A DNA stretch of 64,000 bases from FEN-1297 sp964498065 (GCA_964498065.1 CAZCFZ010000007.1:1-64000), one strand, 5' to 3'; positions 45,871 through 55,719 are shown, numbered from the stretch's first letter. Notes: generated from the letters alone by a model not told the origin. Numbers and translations are program-made.

Positions 45871-47280
45871 CTAATTGGTGCCTAATGGCAAGATAATTTT
45901 AAATATGCTTCCGTTTCCGTTTTTACTTTCAACTAAAATATCGCCGCCTAAATTTCTTATAATTCCGTAGCTGACCCATAAACCTAACCCAATTTTTCTA
46001 TTTATTTTCATTGTTGAAAAGAAGGGTTCAAAAATTTTATCAAAATTATCTATTGGAATCCCTACTCCCGAATCTTTTATAATTATTTCCATGTGCTCAT
46101 TAAACTTTAAGGTTTTTATTAAAACCTGGCCGGGATTATTTCCAATTGCATCCGCTGCATTTTGAAGAAGATTTATGAGGACAATCATCATTTGATCAAT
46201 TGATAAGGGCATCTTGGGAATATCGGGATCTAAATCCATCAAATATTCAATCTCATTTTCTCCTTTTCCCATACTCACTACATTAATTGCATTGTTTATA
46301 ATTCTATTTATATCAAATTGATGATTTCCCTTTATAGCCGGTCGGGAAAAATCTACCAGCTGACGAATGAGATTAGAAATTCTGTTTATTTGAGTTTTAA
46401 TTAGATTTAATTTTTCAATTGAAGCTTCATCATTTGTTTCCCTTTGTATAAGCTGAACTATTGATGAAATTGATGTCAAGGGATTTCCGATTTCATGAGC
46501 AATACCGGCAGCAAGTGTTCCAATGCTGCCTAATCTTTGGATACATGCCAAATCATGTTCCGAAAGCTTATTATCTGAAATATCATTATGAACACTTAAG
46601 AAACCCTCGATAAAACCTTCAGAGTTAAGGATGGGGGAAATTATGGAATTGGAGTATACCAGAGTTCCGTTTTTTCTTTTATTTTCGATTTTTCCGGACC
46701 ATACTTTACCTGATAAAATTTTACTCCATACATTTTCCCAATATTCTTTAGGGAATTTATTACTACTTAAAATTTTAGGATTTTTACCCAGCAATTCCTC
46801 TTTTTTGTATCCGCTCGATTTTTCAAATGCAGGATTCACATAAACCATTTTACCTTCTACATCTGTAATTTGTATCGGATTTACAGCATAATGAATAGCC
46901 TTTGAAAATCTCAAGAGTTCTAATTTTTTCTTTTTTTCTTCTGTTATATCTTTTAGAACTAAAATTATCCAGCATGCTTCTCCTGAAATGATTTTTACGG
47001 CGTGTAATTCGCAGTCAATTTGTTCTCCGGAAGGTATTGTAAATGAAACATCATAATTTTCAATTTCACCATTTAAATCCAAATTTACTTTAAATGTTTC
47101 CCAGAACTTTCCTTTCAATAAATTTTTTATGTTTTTTAATGAATTAAAATCAGTTCCGATTTTTAACCTGTCTGATGAAGCTTTATTATTTTCCGTGATA
47201 TTTAAATCCTTATCAAGGATGAAGATTAATTCATTCATTAAATCAAAAATTATTCTGTAATCAAATATGGATGTGTACAT
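45871..47280 (-). CDS. Soluble PAS-domain sensor histidine kinase (NtrB-like)
   Basis: The 469-aa kinase has no membrane helix. It has two PAS domains (about 10-120 and 130-245; the second is 'AIHYAVNPIQITDVEGKMVYV' with PAC 'GFLSVHNDISD'), a HisKA box with phospho-His in 'LAAGIAHEIGNPLTSISSI', and an HATPase ('QMMIVLINLLQNAADAIG', 'DSGVGIP', 'KIGLGLWVSYGI'). It resembles NtrB/AtoS kinases that partner sigma-54 activators. No regulator gene is adjacent. The nearest orphan NtrC-type regulator in the window is at 50719, separated by other genes, so pairing is only a guess. Confidence 0.9.
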   Translation of the reverse strand: MYTSIFDYRIIFDLMNELIFILDKDLNITENNKASSDRLKIGTDFNSLKNIKNLLKGKFWETFKVNLDLNGEIENYDVSFTIPSGEQIDCELHAVKIISGEACWIILVLKDITEEKKKKLELLRFSKAIHYAVNPIQITDVEGKMVYVNPAFEKSSGYKKEELLGKNPKILSSNKFPKEYWENVWSKILSGKVWSGKIENKRKNGTLVYSNSIISPILNSEGFIEGFLSVHNDISDNKLSEHDLACIQRLGSIGTLAAGIAHEIGNPLTSISSIVQLIQRETNDEASIEKLNLIKTQINRISNLIRQLVDFSRPAIKGNHQFDINRIINNAINVVSMGKGENEIEYLMDLDPDIPKMPLSIDQMMIVLINLLQNAADAIGNNPGQVLIKTLKFNEHMEIIIKDSGVGIPIDNFDKIFEPFFSTMKINRKIGLGLWVSYGIIRNLGGDILVESKNGNGSIFKIILPLGTN

Positions 47281-47348
47281 TATTTACTCTTATTATTAAT
47301 TCCTTAACAGCATTTTATTGTAAAAAGTCTCTTTAATTTCTCTTTATC

Positions 47349-47378
47349 AATAAAGGCTGCCTTTCGGCAACCCTTATT
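47349..47378 (-). terminator. Hairpin after the porin gene
   Basis: AATAAAGGCTGCC (47349-47361) pairs with GGCAACCCTTATT (47366-47378) around TTTC, with two wobble or mismatched positions. Read on the minus strand it lies about 50 bases past the porin stop. The T run on that strand is weak. Confidence 0.55.
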
Positions 47379-47428
47379 AAATTTGATAACAATTATAATC
47401 TCAAGGTGCGAATTATTTTTATGTCGTT

Positions 47429-48652
47429 TTAGAAAGCAACTGAAAATTGAGTTGTAAATCCGTGAAACCTTGCGTTATTTCCATAACCGGAACTGACGGG
47501 AAAATTTTTGTATTGCTGATTTACATATTCGAGTTTTAACAACATTGTTTTTGTTACCCAGACACCTGCACCAATTTGAATTCTATTCGCATTAACTGGA
47601 TTTGCACTTACATTAATTCCTTTGTACATACTTGAACTTGCTGCGCTGTATCTTCCTGCAACATACAATGCAGGAGTTAGATAATATGTAATATCCCCGC
47701 CGTAATACGACCAGCTTTCTTGCGGTGTGCCAGGTGCGCTGCCGTTAATATCTGCATCTTTTGTATAACCATACATTCCGAAGACCTTAAAAGGTAATGC
47801 GTTATAATAACCGTCAAACTGATAAGCAGTTACATTTTGACCAGCTTCCGGTGCAATATCACCCGCTTCGGGATTATCTCCGAATATTCCTGAATACTGG
47901 CTGCCGCTTCTGTTGCCGGCATATTAATCCGTTGTGGAACCGCCGGTCGGATATCCGGTTCCATTGTTTGCCTGATTTGATCTGTAAATAGAAGCAGCCA
48001 AATCAAATTTTTTATTCATATCAAGCCAAACTTTAGCATTAACTTCATTACCTCTGCCGGGAGTAAAGTCGCCGGTAGTTGTACCATCACCAAATGCAAC
48101 AAGCGCATTAAAAAAAGCCGGTTTTGTTTTTAATTCAACAGATGGTTCTACATCATTTGCATCTACAATGTAGTTGCCGATTAATGGATTCCGCTGAACA
48201 TCGGCATTATCCGATCTAATTTCCCACCATAAACCATAGTCCACCGGGATAAAACCGGCTTTTAATGTTACGTATTTAAAAATGGAATTGTTTAATCCCA
48301 ACACATCAGCTGATTCGGGCAGTTTTGATATTGTAATATATCCTTCATCATCATACCATTGCCCCACATGGTGATTGCTGCTTAAAAAAGCGTTGAAAAA
48401 AATATTGATTCCGTCAGCTACATGAGCAGAGAAATTCAAATTTCCTCTTGCACTCTGAAATCCCCAGGGGACAGTTGGAAGATTATGCAAATCGTTATCT
48501 TCTTTTAAATATTGAATTGCGCCGGATGTAACACCGGAAATTTTTAATATTGGTTTTGAACCGGATGTATCATTGTTACCTTGTGCCAAAATATTAGCGG
48601 ATAAAAATAGAAAGGCTAATATCGTAATAAATATAATACTAATACGTTTCAT
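47429..48652 (-). pseudogene. Porin-like outer-membrane protein gene with one in-frame TAA
   Basis: One frame of 408 codons is interrupted only by a TAA at 47924-47926 (codon 243). Before it are a signal peptide ('ANILAQ') and barrel strands ('ARGNLNFSAHVADGINIFF', 'YVTLKAGFIPVDYGLWWE'). After it the same frame continues through 'YAGNRSGSQYSGIFGDNPE' to the last strand 'FHGFTTQFSVAF', with the terminal Phe typical of outer-membrane barrels. The ATG has GGAGA upstream. It is probably a phosphate- or ion-selective porin-like protein. The stop may be a recent mutation, strain variation or a consensus error. Without it the protein would be 407 aa. Confidence 0.75.
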
Positions 48653-49069
48653 GATTCAGTCTCCTTAACATATTTTAATTTGAGAAACATCTTCGGTTAC
48701 TTCAGCATTCCGACTGATCGTAACGTTTGCCTGACTTTCTCCAATAAGAATGCCAAATGATTGTTCGATTTTTAAAATATTATTACAGGATATTGATTCA
48801 GTTTATTTAAGAATTAAAGAATTAAGGACATGAAAAAGTTTCAGCAGAAGTTATATGGTTAGTTGAAATCCGGGTCATGCAAGCATGCACTTTAATTTGA
48901 TTATTTACCATGCATTCATGCATTCCTTCGAATTAAAAGTGGAGATAAACACAAGCAAAATCCTAAAAAAATTTTTAATTAAGGATATAAAAATTTCAGA
49001 TTACCCGGCACACTTATTGAAAAATCAAAGTTGAAGTTATTTAGTCCTTAAATGGAAAGGTTATTGAGA
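48653..49069. other. Divergent intergenic region with CATGCA repeats
   Basis: About 420 bases lie between the porin and YceI genes. 'TCATGCAAGCATGCAC' (about 48875-48890) and 'CCATGCATTCATGCATTCC' (about 48908-48926) are short palindrome-rich repeats. Similar 'GAAGCATGCCCCATGCAGTCATGCA' sequence recurs near 42066-42090. They may be copies of one small repeat. No gene was seen. Confidence 0.35.
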
Positions 49070-49699
49070 ATGAATATTATTAAGAATTTTATATTGATCA
49101 TATTTTTAATCGGAGGATTTTTTGCAAGTTCTTTTGCTCAAGCAAACTCTGATGTTAAATATACTATATTACCCCAAAGTAAATTATATATCGACGGGAC
49201 ATCTACTTTTCATAATTTTACAATCAATGCTAAAGAGATAAGAGGTTATATGCTAATAAGTAAAACCGGAGAAAGCTCAGATTTAAAAACTATCAATGAT
49301 AATTTATCCGGAATGAAAGTAGTAATTCCGGTAAAAAAATTAGATACTGATAAAAGTTCAATGAATAATAATATGGACAAAGCTCTGAAAGCAGATAAAG
49401 CGCCGGATATTACTTATGTGTTAGATTCAATTGAAAGCGGAAATTTATCCAACAGTCCCGATGATACCAGTAAATTTATAACTAAAGGGACATTAAGTAT
49501 TGCGGGTGTTAATAAAGTAATAGAAATGCCTGTTGACGGAAGTTTTTCAAAAGACGGCAGATTGCACTTTAAAGGCGAGGAAACTATTAAAATGACTGAT
49601 TTTGGAGTGGAACCTCCTACAATGCTGTTTGGCACAATTAGGACGGGTGACCAGGTTGTAGTTCACTTTAATTTTGTTCTGGCTAAAACAGATAACTAA
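49070..49699 (+). CDS. YceI-family secreted protein (first of two)
   Basis: From ATG 49070 the 209-aa product has a signal peptide ending 'SSFAQ' and a YceI lipocalin-like barrel: 'LYIDGTSTFHNFTINAKEI', 'PVKKLDTDKSSMNNNMDKAL', 'GTLSIAGVNKVIEMPVDGSF' and 'MTDFGVEPPTMLFGTIRTGD'. YceI proteins bind isoprenoid or other lipid-like ligands in the periplasm. GGAAAGG sits nine bases before this ATG; an in-frame ATG lies 18 bases upstream. It is followed by a second YceI-like gene, probably in the same operon. Confidence 0.88.
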   Translation: MNIIKNFILIIFLIGGFFASSFAQANSDVKYTILPQSKLYIDGTSTFHNFTINAKEIRGYMLISKTGESSDLKTINDNLSGMKVVIPVKKLDTDKSSMNNNMDKALKADKAPDITYVLDSIESGNLSNSPDDTSKFITKGTLSIAGVNKVIEMPVDGSFSKDGRLHFKGEETIKMTDFGVEPPTMLFGTIRTGDQVVVHFNFVLAKTDN

Positions 49700-49829
49700 A
49701 AATGTGAAATGAATCATTATGAGTAATCCAAATCATAAATTGTTAATTAAAAAAATAGTATTGTTTAGGCGAGTCGATAAAATTTATTTTGAAAGTATAT
49801 TCAAATTGATAAAAGGGAATGGGAAAAAG

Positions 49830-50498
49830 ATGCAGCAGAAGTTGAGACTTATACTATTCATTATCGGCCTAATATTTATTTCTGCGGTTAATCCTAAAGT
49901 ATTTGGTCAACAGACGAATGATGTTCGGTATATTACTCTGCCCGGAAGCAAGCTTTGGATTGACGGAACTTCCAATATTGATAGTTTTACCTGTAAGTCT
50001 CATTATGTAGCCGGTTATGCTGATCTGGATCATGAAGCTAAAGCAAATACAAAATCTACCGGAAAAGATACCGTTATCGTATCCGTTTTAGTACATAGTT
50101 TGGACTGCGGTAAAGACCTAATGAATGATGATATGTATAATGCTATGAAGGCCGCTAAATTTCCCGTAATAAAATATGAGCTGTTAGACGCACATCTTTC
50201 TTCCCATCCCGATTCTCTAAAAGGCTGGTTTACTTTAGATACAAAAGGTTATTTGTTTATTGCCGGCAAGAAGAATGCTGTAAAAATAAAAATGCAGGTT
50301 GAAAAATTACCCGACGGTAATTATAGATTAGTCGGAAGTAAACCGCTTTTAATGAAAAATTACGGAATTATTCCGCCGTCTCATTTTTTTGGACTTATAC
50401 ATGCACATAATAAACTGGTTGTTCACTTTGATTTACTTGCGGCACGTGAGCCAAAATTTCAAAGTATTTCTCATTTAGATGAGGTATTGGAAAAGTAA
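49830..50498 (+). CDS. YceI-like secreted protein (second of two)
   Basis: From ATG 49830 (GGGAATGGGA upstream) the 222-aa product has a signal peptide ending 'KVFGQ' and a divergent YceI fold: 'LWIDGTSNIDSFTCKSHYV', 'VHSLDCGKDLMNDDMYNAMK', 'GYLFIAGKKNAVKIKM' and 'NYGIIPPSHFFGLIHAHNK'. It parallels the first YceI gene domain by domain, so the two arose by tandem duplication. A cysteine in 'LDCGK' is specific to this copy. An in-frame ATG at 49719 would add 37 residues before the signal. A strong terminator follows. Confidence 0.8.
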   Translation: MQQKLRLILFIIGLIFISAVNPKVFGQQTNDVRYITLPGSKLWIDGTSNIDSFTCKSHYVAGYADLDHEAKANTKSTGKDTVIVSVLVHSLDCGKDLMNDDMYNAMKAAKFPVIKYELLDAHLSSHPDSLKGWFTLDTKGYLFIAGKKNAVKIKMQVEKLPDGNYRLVGSKPLLMKNYGIIPPSHFFGLIHAHNKLVVHFDLLAAREPKFQSISHLDEVLEK

Positions 50499-50599
50499 TT
50501 TGGATTTCGGAGTATACTTTTAGGATATTTTATCCACTTCGTTTTGCGAACAGTATGGTTAAATGGTACAATATTGTAAAGTGCTGTCGCATATTATAT

Positions 50600-50632
50600 C
50601 CCCGTTCAGAAATGAACGGGGCGATTTTTTTT
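50600..50632 (+). terminator. Rho-independent terminator of the YceI pair
   Basis: CCCCGTTCA (50600-50608) pairs perfectly with TGAACGGGG (50613-50621) around GAAA. CGA and then eight T follow. It lies about 100 bases after the YceI stop and faces the convergent regulator gene. Confidence 0.9.
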
Positions 50633-50718
50633 ACTACTAATCACTTCTAAAATTTTCACAGTATCAAAAATAATTTAAGATGAAATATTTTTTCCATCTT
50701 ATAAGAGTGAAGGAAAGT

Positions 50719-52083
50719 TTATTCAGGTTTTATAGAAAGTTTAATCATTTTGCGGTAGAGAGTGGAAGTATCGATACCCATTTTTTGCGCAGCCTCGTTG
50801 CGGTTCCAATTAAATTCTTTTAAGATTCTTGTTATATGCTGTTTTTCTACTGCCTCAAGGGCCTCACTTAAATTATAAGGTAAATTATTAACAATATCCT
50901 GCTTCTGATTATTTTGCTGCATAAAAGCAGGTAATGCTTTTACCGTAATATAATCTGATTCGCAAAGCAGAACAGCTCTTTCAATCATATTTTCGAGTTC
51001 TCTCAAATTTCCTTTCCATTCATATTGAAGAAAGATTCTCATTACTTCATTATCAACACCTTTAATACTTTTATTTAATTCTTCATTAAATCTACGAATA
51101 AAGTGATCTGCTAAAAGCGGAATGTCTTCTTTTCTTTCGGATAAAGCCGGTAGTTTTAATTCAACAACATTTAAGCGGTAATATAAGTCTTCTCTAAATT
51201 TTTTTTCTTGTACTTCTTCATAAAGATTTTTATTTGTCGCCGCTAAAATTCTGACATCTATTTTTATGACGGTATTAGAACCAACAGGTCTGATTTCTTT
51301 TTCTTGCAGAACTCTAAGTAATTTTACTTGAACACTTTCAGGTAGTTCTCCTACTTCATCAAGAAAAATAGTACCGGTGTTAGCAGCTTTAAATAATCCA
51401 TCCTTATCGGAATTTGCGCCGGTGAAAGAGCCTTTTTTGTAGCCAAAAAGTTCCGATTCATAAAGGTTTTGGGGTATTGCACCGCAATTAACTGGTATAA
51501 AAGGATGTTCGGCTCTATTACTGTTTTTATGAATTGCACGTGCAATTAATTCTTTCCCGGTACCGGAAGCTCCGGAAATAAGCACATTTGTAGGTGCTGT
51601 ACTAATTTGTTTAATCATTGCATAAATTTCCTGCATAGGTTCGCTTTTACCTATTATATTGTCGAAGTCAAAGCGTTTATCAATCTGCTGTTTTAATAAT
51701 TTATTCTCCAGTATCAATTGCCTTTGTTTTAGCATTTGTTTTATACGCATAATTACTTCGTCAAACTCAATTGGTTTTAGAAGATAATCTGCAGCACCTT
51801 TCCGGAGGGCACTTACTGCTGTTTCGATTGAAGCATATGCAGTCATTAAGACGACAAGTGTATTTGGGGAAATTTGGAGTGCTTTGTCGAGCAGTTTCAT
51901 ACCATCTAAATTCGGCATTACAATGTCAGTGATGATAATATCGAAATTAGATCTTTCAAGTTTTTCTATTGCTGTTTCGCCGTTTTCCGCTATAGCGCAT
52001 AAATAGCCTTCTGACTGAAGGACAGCAGAAAGCGATTCACGAATATCTTTTTCGTCATCAACTATCAGAATATTTTCATTCAT
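50719..52083 (-). CDS. Sigma-54-dependent response regulator (second NtrC type)
   Basis: The 454-aa regulator has a receiver (Asp in 'IIITDIVMPNLDG', Lys in 'LLKPIEFDE'), an AAA+ domain with Walker A 'GASGTGKE' and Walker B 'GTIFLDEVGE', and a Fis-type HTH ('EAAQKMGIDTSTLYRKM'). The sigma-54 contact loop reads 'GSFTGA' instead of 'GAFTGA', a tolerated variant in some activators. It follows the aldehyde dehydrogenase gene by 35 bases on the same strand, so it may be cotranscribed with it. No kinase gene is next to it. Confidence 0.93.
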   Translation of the reverse strand: MNENILIVDDEKDIRESLSAVLQSEGYLCAIAENGETAIEKLERSNFDIIITDIVMPNLDGMKLLDKALQISPNTLVVLMTAYASIETAVSALRKGAADYLLKPIEFDEVIMRIKQMLKQRQLILENKLLKQQIDKRFDFDNIIGKSEPMQEIYAMIKQISTAPTNVLISGASGTGKELIARAIHKNSNRAEHPFIPVNCGAIPQNLYESELFGYKKGSFTGANSDKDGLFKAANTGTIFLDEVGELPESVQVKLLRVLQEKEIRPVGSNTVIKIDVRILAATNKNLYEEVQEKKFREDLYYRLNVVELKLPALSERKEDIPLLADHFIRRFNEELNKSIKGVDNEVMRIFLQYEWKGNLRELENMIERAVLLCESDYITVKALPAFMQQNNQKQDIVNNLPYNLSEALEAVEKQHITRILKEFNWNRNEAAQKMGIDTSTLYRKMIKLSIKPE

Positions 52084-52118
52084 AGTTCAAAAAGGTTTTA
52101 TGATTTAATTTAGAGCAA

Positions 52119-53726
52119 CTACCCCTTCTTGAACTCCTTAATAACTTTTTGTATTTCTTCTTCGGAAATTCCGCTTCCGAATGTTTTTGGCTTTTTAGAT
52201 TTAGACGTTTCCTTAATAAAAACGTTTTCTTTTTGATGTTGGTATGATTCTTTTAACGGTAAATTACCTGCTCTGGCTTTTAATCTCTCTTCTATTTCCT
52301 GCATAAAACTACCTTGAGGAGAATATATAGTTGAACTAGTATTATTCTTAAATGAAGTTAGAGTCTGTCCCTTATTTATAGGGTTTGTCTCGAATGCAAG
52401 ACTTTTTATATTCATTAAATGTTTTGCACTTACGTTATCTGAAATTATTGATCCTCCCAGAGTGCCCGGACCTAATGTCATTGAAGGCAATAATGATGTA
52501 GTATAACCAACCGCGCCTACAGAAGCAACCGTATTGACAAGTATTCTAAATGCAGGTTTTTCGATTGCAAATTTCATTATAACATCCTGATCATTTGAAT
52601 GAATAGCCATTGTATGCCCTATCCCGCCGAATTGTAAAAGTTCAATGCATTTATGGCATCCGTCCAGCCATCCGTCTACGGTATAAAATGCTAATATAGG
52701 TGAAAGTTTCTCCATTGACAGAGGATCTTTTTTTCCTACTGCCGAGCATTCGGCTATGAGAACTCTTGTATCTTCCGGTACAGAGAAACCGGCGTAATTA
52801 GCTATAAATGCTGCCGGTTGACCAACTATTGCCGGATTTATTCTAAAATCTGTTTGAATTGCCTTAGCCAGTTTCTTTTTTTCATCTTCGTTAACAAAAT
52901 AAGCACCTAAAGTTTTTGCTTCTTCAATTACCTTTTCACGTAAAGAACGATCGACAATCATTGATTGTTCAGATGAACAAAGGGTACCGTTATCGAATGT
53001 TGTTCCGTAAATAATATCCGCAACAGCTTTTTTATAATCGGCGGTTTTTTCAATAAAAGCCGGTACATTACCGGAACCGACTCCATATGCAGGCTTGCCC
53101 GCACTGTAAGCTGCCTTTACCATCGGATTACTTCCTGTTGCTAAAATGACTGCGATGTTTTTATCCCTCATTAATTCTTCTGTACCTTCAAGTGTCGGTG
53201 TCGTCATACACTGAATTATTCCTTTCGGAGCGCCTGCTTTTTCTGCTGCTTGTGATAAAACATTTAAAGCTTCGGCAGTACATTTTGCTGTCCTTGGATG
53301 CGGGCTGGCAACAATTCCATTGCGGCATTTAAGAGATATCAATGCTTTAAACATTGCAGTAGATGTAGGGTTAGTTGAAGGAATTAATGCACAGACAACA
53401 CCCATCGGGACTGCAATTTTAATTACTTTGCCGTTAGCTTCACTGGCAATTACTCCTACTGTTTTTAAATCTTTAATAGAATCATAAACATTTTTGGTGG
53501 AGAATTGATTCTTTATAGTTTTGTCCTGCCATTTCCCGAAACCGCTTTCTTCACAAGCTAACTTTGCCAGTCTTTCGGATTCATTAAAACCTGCCTCCGC
53601 CATAGCTTTTATAATTTTATCAACCTGTTCCTGATTGAAATGCTGAAATTCCAGCTGTGCTTCTTTGGCGGCTTTCGCTAAATCTCTGGCTTCTTGAATT
53701 GACTGAAGGTCTTTATCTAACTGCAT
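52119..53726 (-). CDS. Acylating aldehyde dehydrogenase with extra C-terminal tail
   Basis: The 535-aa enzyme resembles the acetaldehyde dehydrogenase (CoA-acylating) part of AdhE and EutE/PduP: 'VPMGVVCALIPSTNPTSTAMF', nucleotide binding around 'ILATGSNPMV', and the catalytic Cys250 in 'TTFDNGTLCSSEQ'. It converts an aldehyde, NAD and CoA to acyl-CoA and back. Stand-alone relatives are about 465 residues. Here a linker rich in Lys, Ser and Pro ('ETSKSKKPKTFGSG') leads to a short amphipathic helix 'ISEEEIQKVIKEFKKG'. Such tails act as encapsulation peptides in microcompartment enzymes, but no shell gene is in view. It lies between the LytTR and NtrC-type regulator genes. Confidence 0.88.
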   Translation of the reverse strand: MQLDKDLQSIQEARDLAKAAKEAQLEFQHFNQEQVDKIIKAMAEAGFNESERLAKLACEESGFGKWQDKTIKNQFSTKNVYDSIKDLKTVGVIASEANGKVIKIAVPMGVVCALIPSTNPTSTAMFKALISLKCRNGIVASPHPRTAKCTAEALNVLSQAAEKAGAPKGIIQCMTTPTLEGTEELMRDKNIAVILATGSNPMVKAAYSAGKPAYGVGSGNVPAFIEKTADYKKAVADIIYGTTFDNGTLCSSEQSMIVDRSLREKVIEEAKTLGAYFVNEDEKKKLAKAIQTDFRINPAIVGQPAAFIANYAGFSVPEDTRVLIAECSAVGKKDPLSMEKLSPILAFYTVDGWLDGCHKCIELLQFGGIGHTMAIHSNDQDVIMKFAIEKPAFRILVNTVASVGAVGYTTSLLPSMTLGPGTLGGSIISDNVSAKHLMNIKSLAFETNPINKGQTLTSFKNNTSSTIYSPQGSFMQEIEERLKARAGNLPLKESYQHQKENVFIKETSKSKKPKTFGSGISEEEIQKVIKEFKKG

Positions 53727-53811
53727 TGTCTTTCCTTCATTTTGAATTTAATATCAAATATATCCTTTGAATTAAAAAGATTCAAACTTTAATAATAATT
53801 CTTTGTTATTA

Positions 53812-54561
53812 TCAACTGAGTATTTCTTTTAATTTATTATAGCCGGTTTTACTTACCGGAAGTATTGTTTTGTCTTCAAGCAGAACCTGGTAACTTTCTT
53901 TTGCCATTAATTCTATTTTTTTTATCCTTTTTACGGAAGCAATATAAGATCTGTGCAGCCTGACAAAATTATTCGGATTCAGATGTTCTTCAAAATATTT
54001 CATTGTTTTTTGTTTAAGAAATTTTCCTTCGTCGGAATATATTAGAACGTAATCATCTTGAGCTTCAAGGAATTTAATATTTTCTGCATGGATTATAGAA
54101 ATTTTTGATCCGTCCTTTGTGATTATTCTATCTAAATATTCTTTTCTTTTTTCATTATGATCGATTAAGTGCTTTATCATATCCGAATTTTTCCCTTTAT
54201 CTTTTAGATAAAGGAAAGCTTTTTCAAGAGCTTCGTTAAATCTATCCTTAGAAAATGGTTTTAATAGATAATCTGCAGCATTTACCTCAAAAGCTTTTAA
54301 TGCATATTGATCAAATGCCGTTGTAAAAATAATAACAGGGGTATCTTCAAGAAGCTCGAGCATTTCGAATCCGTTGATCCTCGGCATCTGAATATCCAGG
54401 AAAATAATATCCGGGTGAATTTTATTTATCTGCTTTATACCGTCAAAACCGTTTGAGCATTCTGCTGCTAAAAAGATATCTTCATGCTCGGCAAGATATT
54501 TTTTTATTATTTCGCGGGCAAGATTTTCATCATCAATTATTATTGCTTTAATTTGTTCCAT
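53812..54561 (-). CDS. LytTR-family response regulator
   Basis: The 249-aa regulator has a receiver (Asp in 'PDIIFLDIQMPRINGFE', Lys in 'YLLKPFSKD') and a C-terminal LytTR DNA-binding domain ('IKFLEAQDDYVLIYSDEGKF', 'NFVRLHRSYIASVKRIKKIE'). LytTR regulators control envelope and surface genes. It follows its kinase gene by about 110 bases on the same strand. Phosphorylation by that kinase is the likely switch. Confidence 0.93.
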   Translation of the reverse strand: MEQIKAIIIDDENLAREIIKKYLAEHEDIFLAAECSNGFDGIKQINKIHPDIIFLDIQMPRINGFEMLELLEDTPVIIFTTAFDQYALKAFEVNAADYLLKPFSKDRFNEALEKAFLYLKDKGKNSDMIKHLIDHNEKRKEYLDRIITKDGSKISIIHAENIKFLEAQDDYVLIYSDEGKFLKQKTMKYFEEHLNPNNFVRLHRSYIASVKRIKKIELMAKESYQVLLEDKTILPVSKTGYNKLKEILS

Positions 54562-54672
54562 CGGCTTAAAAATTTAATTGCAAGCTATTAAAATAAATAT
54601 GCTGCATCCGGTTTTCGACTTCATAAATAACTTTTTTGTTTACGGATACTGTTCTGCAAAAATAAGAAATAA

Positions 54673-55719
54673 TTATAACGGGATATACAAAAAAATCGAG
54701 AAAATATTCTTCTCTTTCTTTACCTGTAAAAGCCCCGGCTGATTGTATATTAAATCGAGCCTGTTTTTTATATTTTGAATACCAATTCCGGCTCCCTTCG
54801 TATTAGTAGTTTCATCATCAAAATTATTTTGAAGAGTAATTTTAAAATAATTTTCTTCTCTTTTACAAGTTAGTTTTAAAATTACTTTTTCCAATGCTTC
54901 GTAAACCGCATGTTTAATCGCATTTTCAAATAAAGGCTGAAGAATCATATTCGGAATTAGAATATCCTTACAAGCTTCATCTACATCCTCAATGTAATCA
55001 AATTTATCGGTAAACCTGATTTTTTCTATATCGAGGTATAGTTTAATATTTTTTAATTCCTCGCTTAATGTGTTTTTTTGAACATCGTTATTAGCAAGAG
55101 TAAAGCGAAGAAAATCTGCAAGCTTTAGAATCATTCCTCGGGCTTTATCCGGGTCAATAGTGGTTAACGCGCTCATTGAGTTTAAGCTGTTAAAAATAAA
55201 ATGGGGATTTATCTGGAATTTCAGAGTTTTTAGTTCGGCTTCGGTAACCAGATTTTTTAACTCCGCTTCCTGATTAATTTTTTGCTGTAAATTGTTATAA
55301 TAAATATATAGATAATAAAATGATGTTATTGAAAAATAAAACAGAACGCCTATGGCAAAGCGCCAGACAATTGTATGCTGAAAATATTCTTGAAATCCCG
55401 ATGTATAATGCAGTACCCCGGTAATAAAATAATAACCCGTTGCAAGCCAAAGAATGGAAGCGAAAATCCCGCCTGTTAGATGGCTGAGGATAAACTTTGT
55501 TAAGCTTTTTTCCAGCGATATAAATCTTGCGGGATACCAAAAGCTGATGCCTAAAGCAGCCAGAATTATATCAAATACAAATGCATCAATAAGCGCCGTT
55601 TCAGGTTTCAGCCCCGCCCCGAAATGCAGCAAACAATAATCAACAGCGGCAAGCAGCAGCCATCCTAAAGTATAAAATACCAGGCTTTTGGTTTTTTCGA
55701 GAATAGGACTTTTAAACAT
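54673..55719 (-). CDS. LytS/YehU-type sensor histidine kinase
   Basis: The 348-aa kinase has four N-terminal transmembrane helices (about 12-140) and a His_kinase domain with the phospho-His in 'LKFQINPHFIFNSLNSMSALTT'. The HATPase part has 'NMILQPLFENAIKHAVYEAL' and 'GAGIGIQNIKNRLDLIY'. This class pairs with LytTR regulators, as found here. It is preceded by a LiaF-like gene, 15 bases away, so the three genes form a LiaF-LytS-LytTR unit. Confidence 0.93.
   Translation of the reverse strand: MFKSPILEKTKSLVFYTLGWLLLAAVDYCLLHFGAGLKPETALIDAFVFDIILAALGISFWYPARFISLEKSLTKFILSHLTGGIFASILWLATGYYFITGVLHYTSGFQEYFQHTIVWRFAIGVLFYFSITSFYYLYIYYNNLQQKINQEAELKNLVTEAELKTLKFQINPHFIFNSLNSMSALTTIDPDKARGMILKLADFLRFTLANNDVQKNTLSEELKNIKLYLDIEKIRFTDKFDYIEDVDEACKDILIPNMILQPLFENAIKHAVYEALEKVILKLTCKREENYFKITLQNNFDDETTNTKGAGIGIQNIKNRLDLIYNQPGLLQVKKEKNIFSIFLYIPL

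Noticed and set aside
47924..47926. TAA read as an amino acid (altered genetic code)
   Set aside because: Many genes in the window end normally in TAA, so a reassigned TAA is not plausible. A mutation or sequence error fits better.
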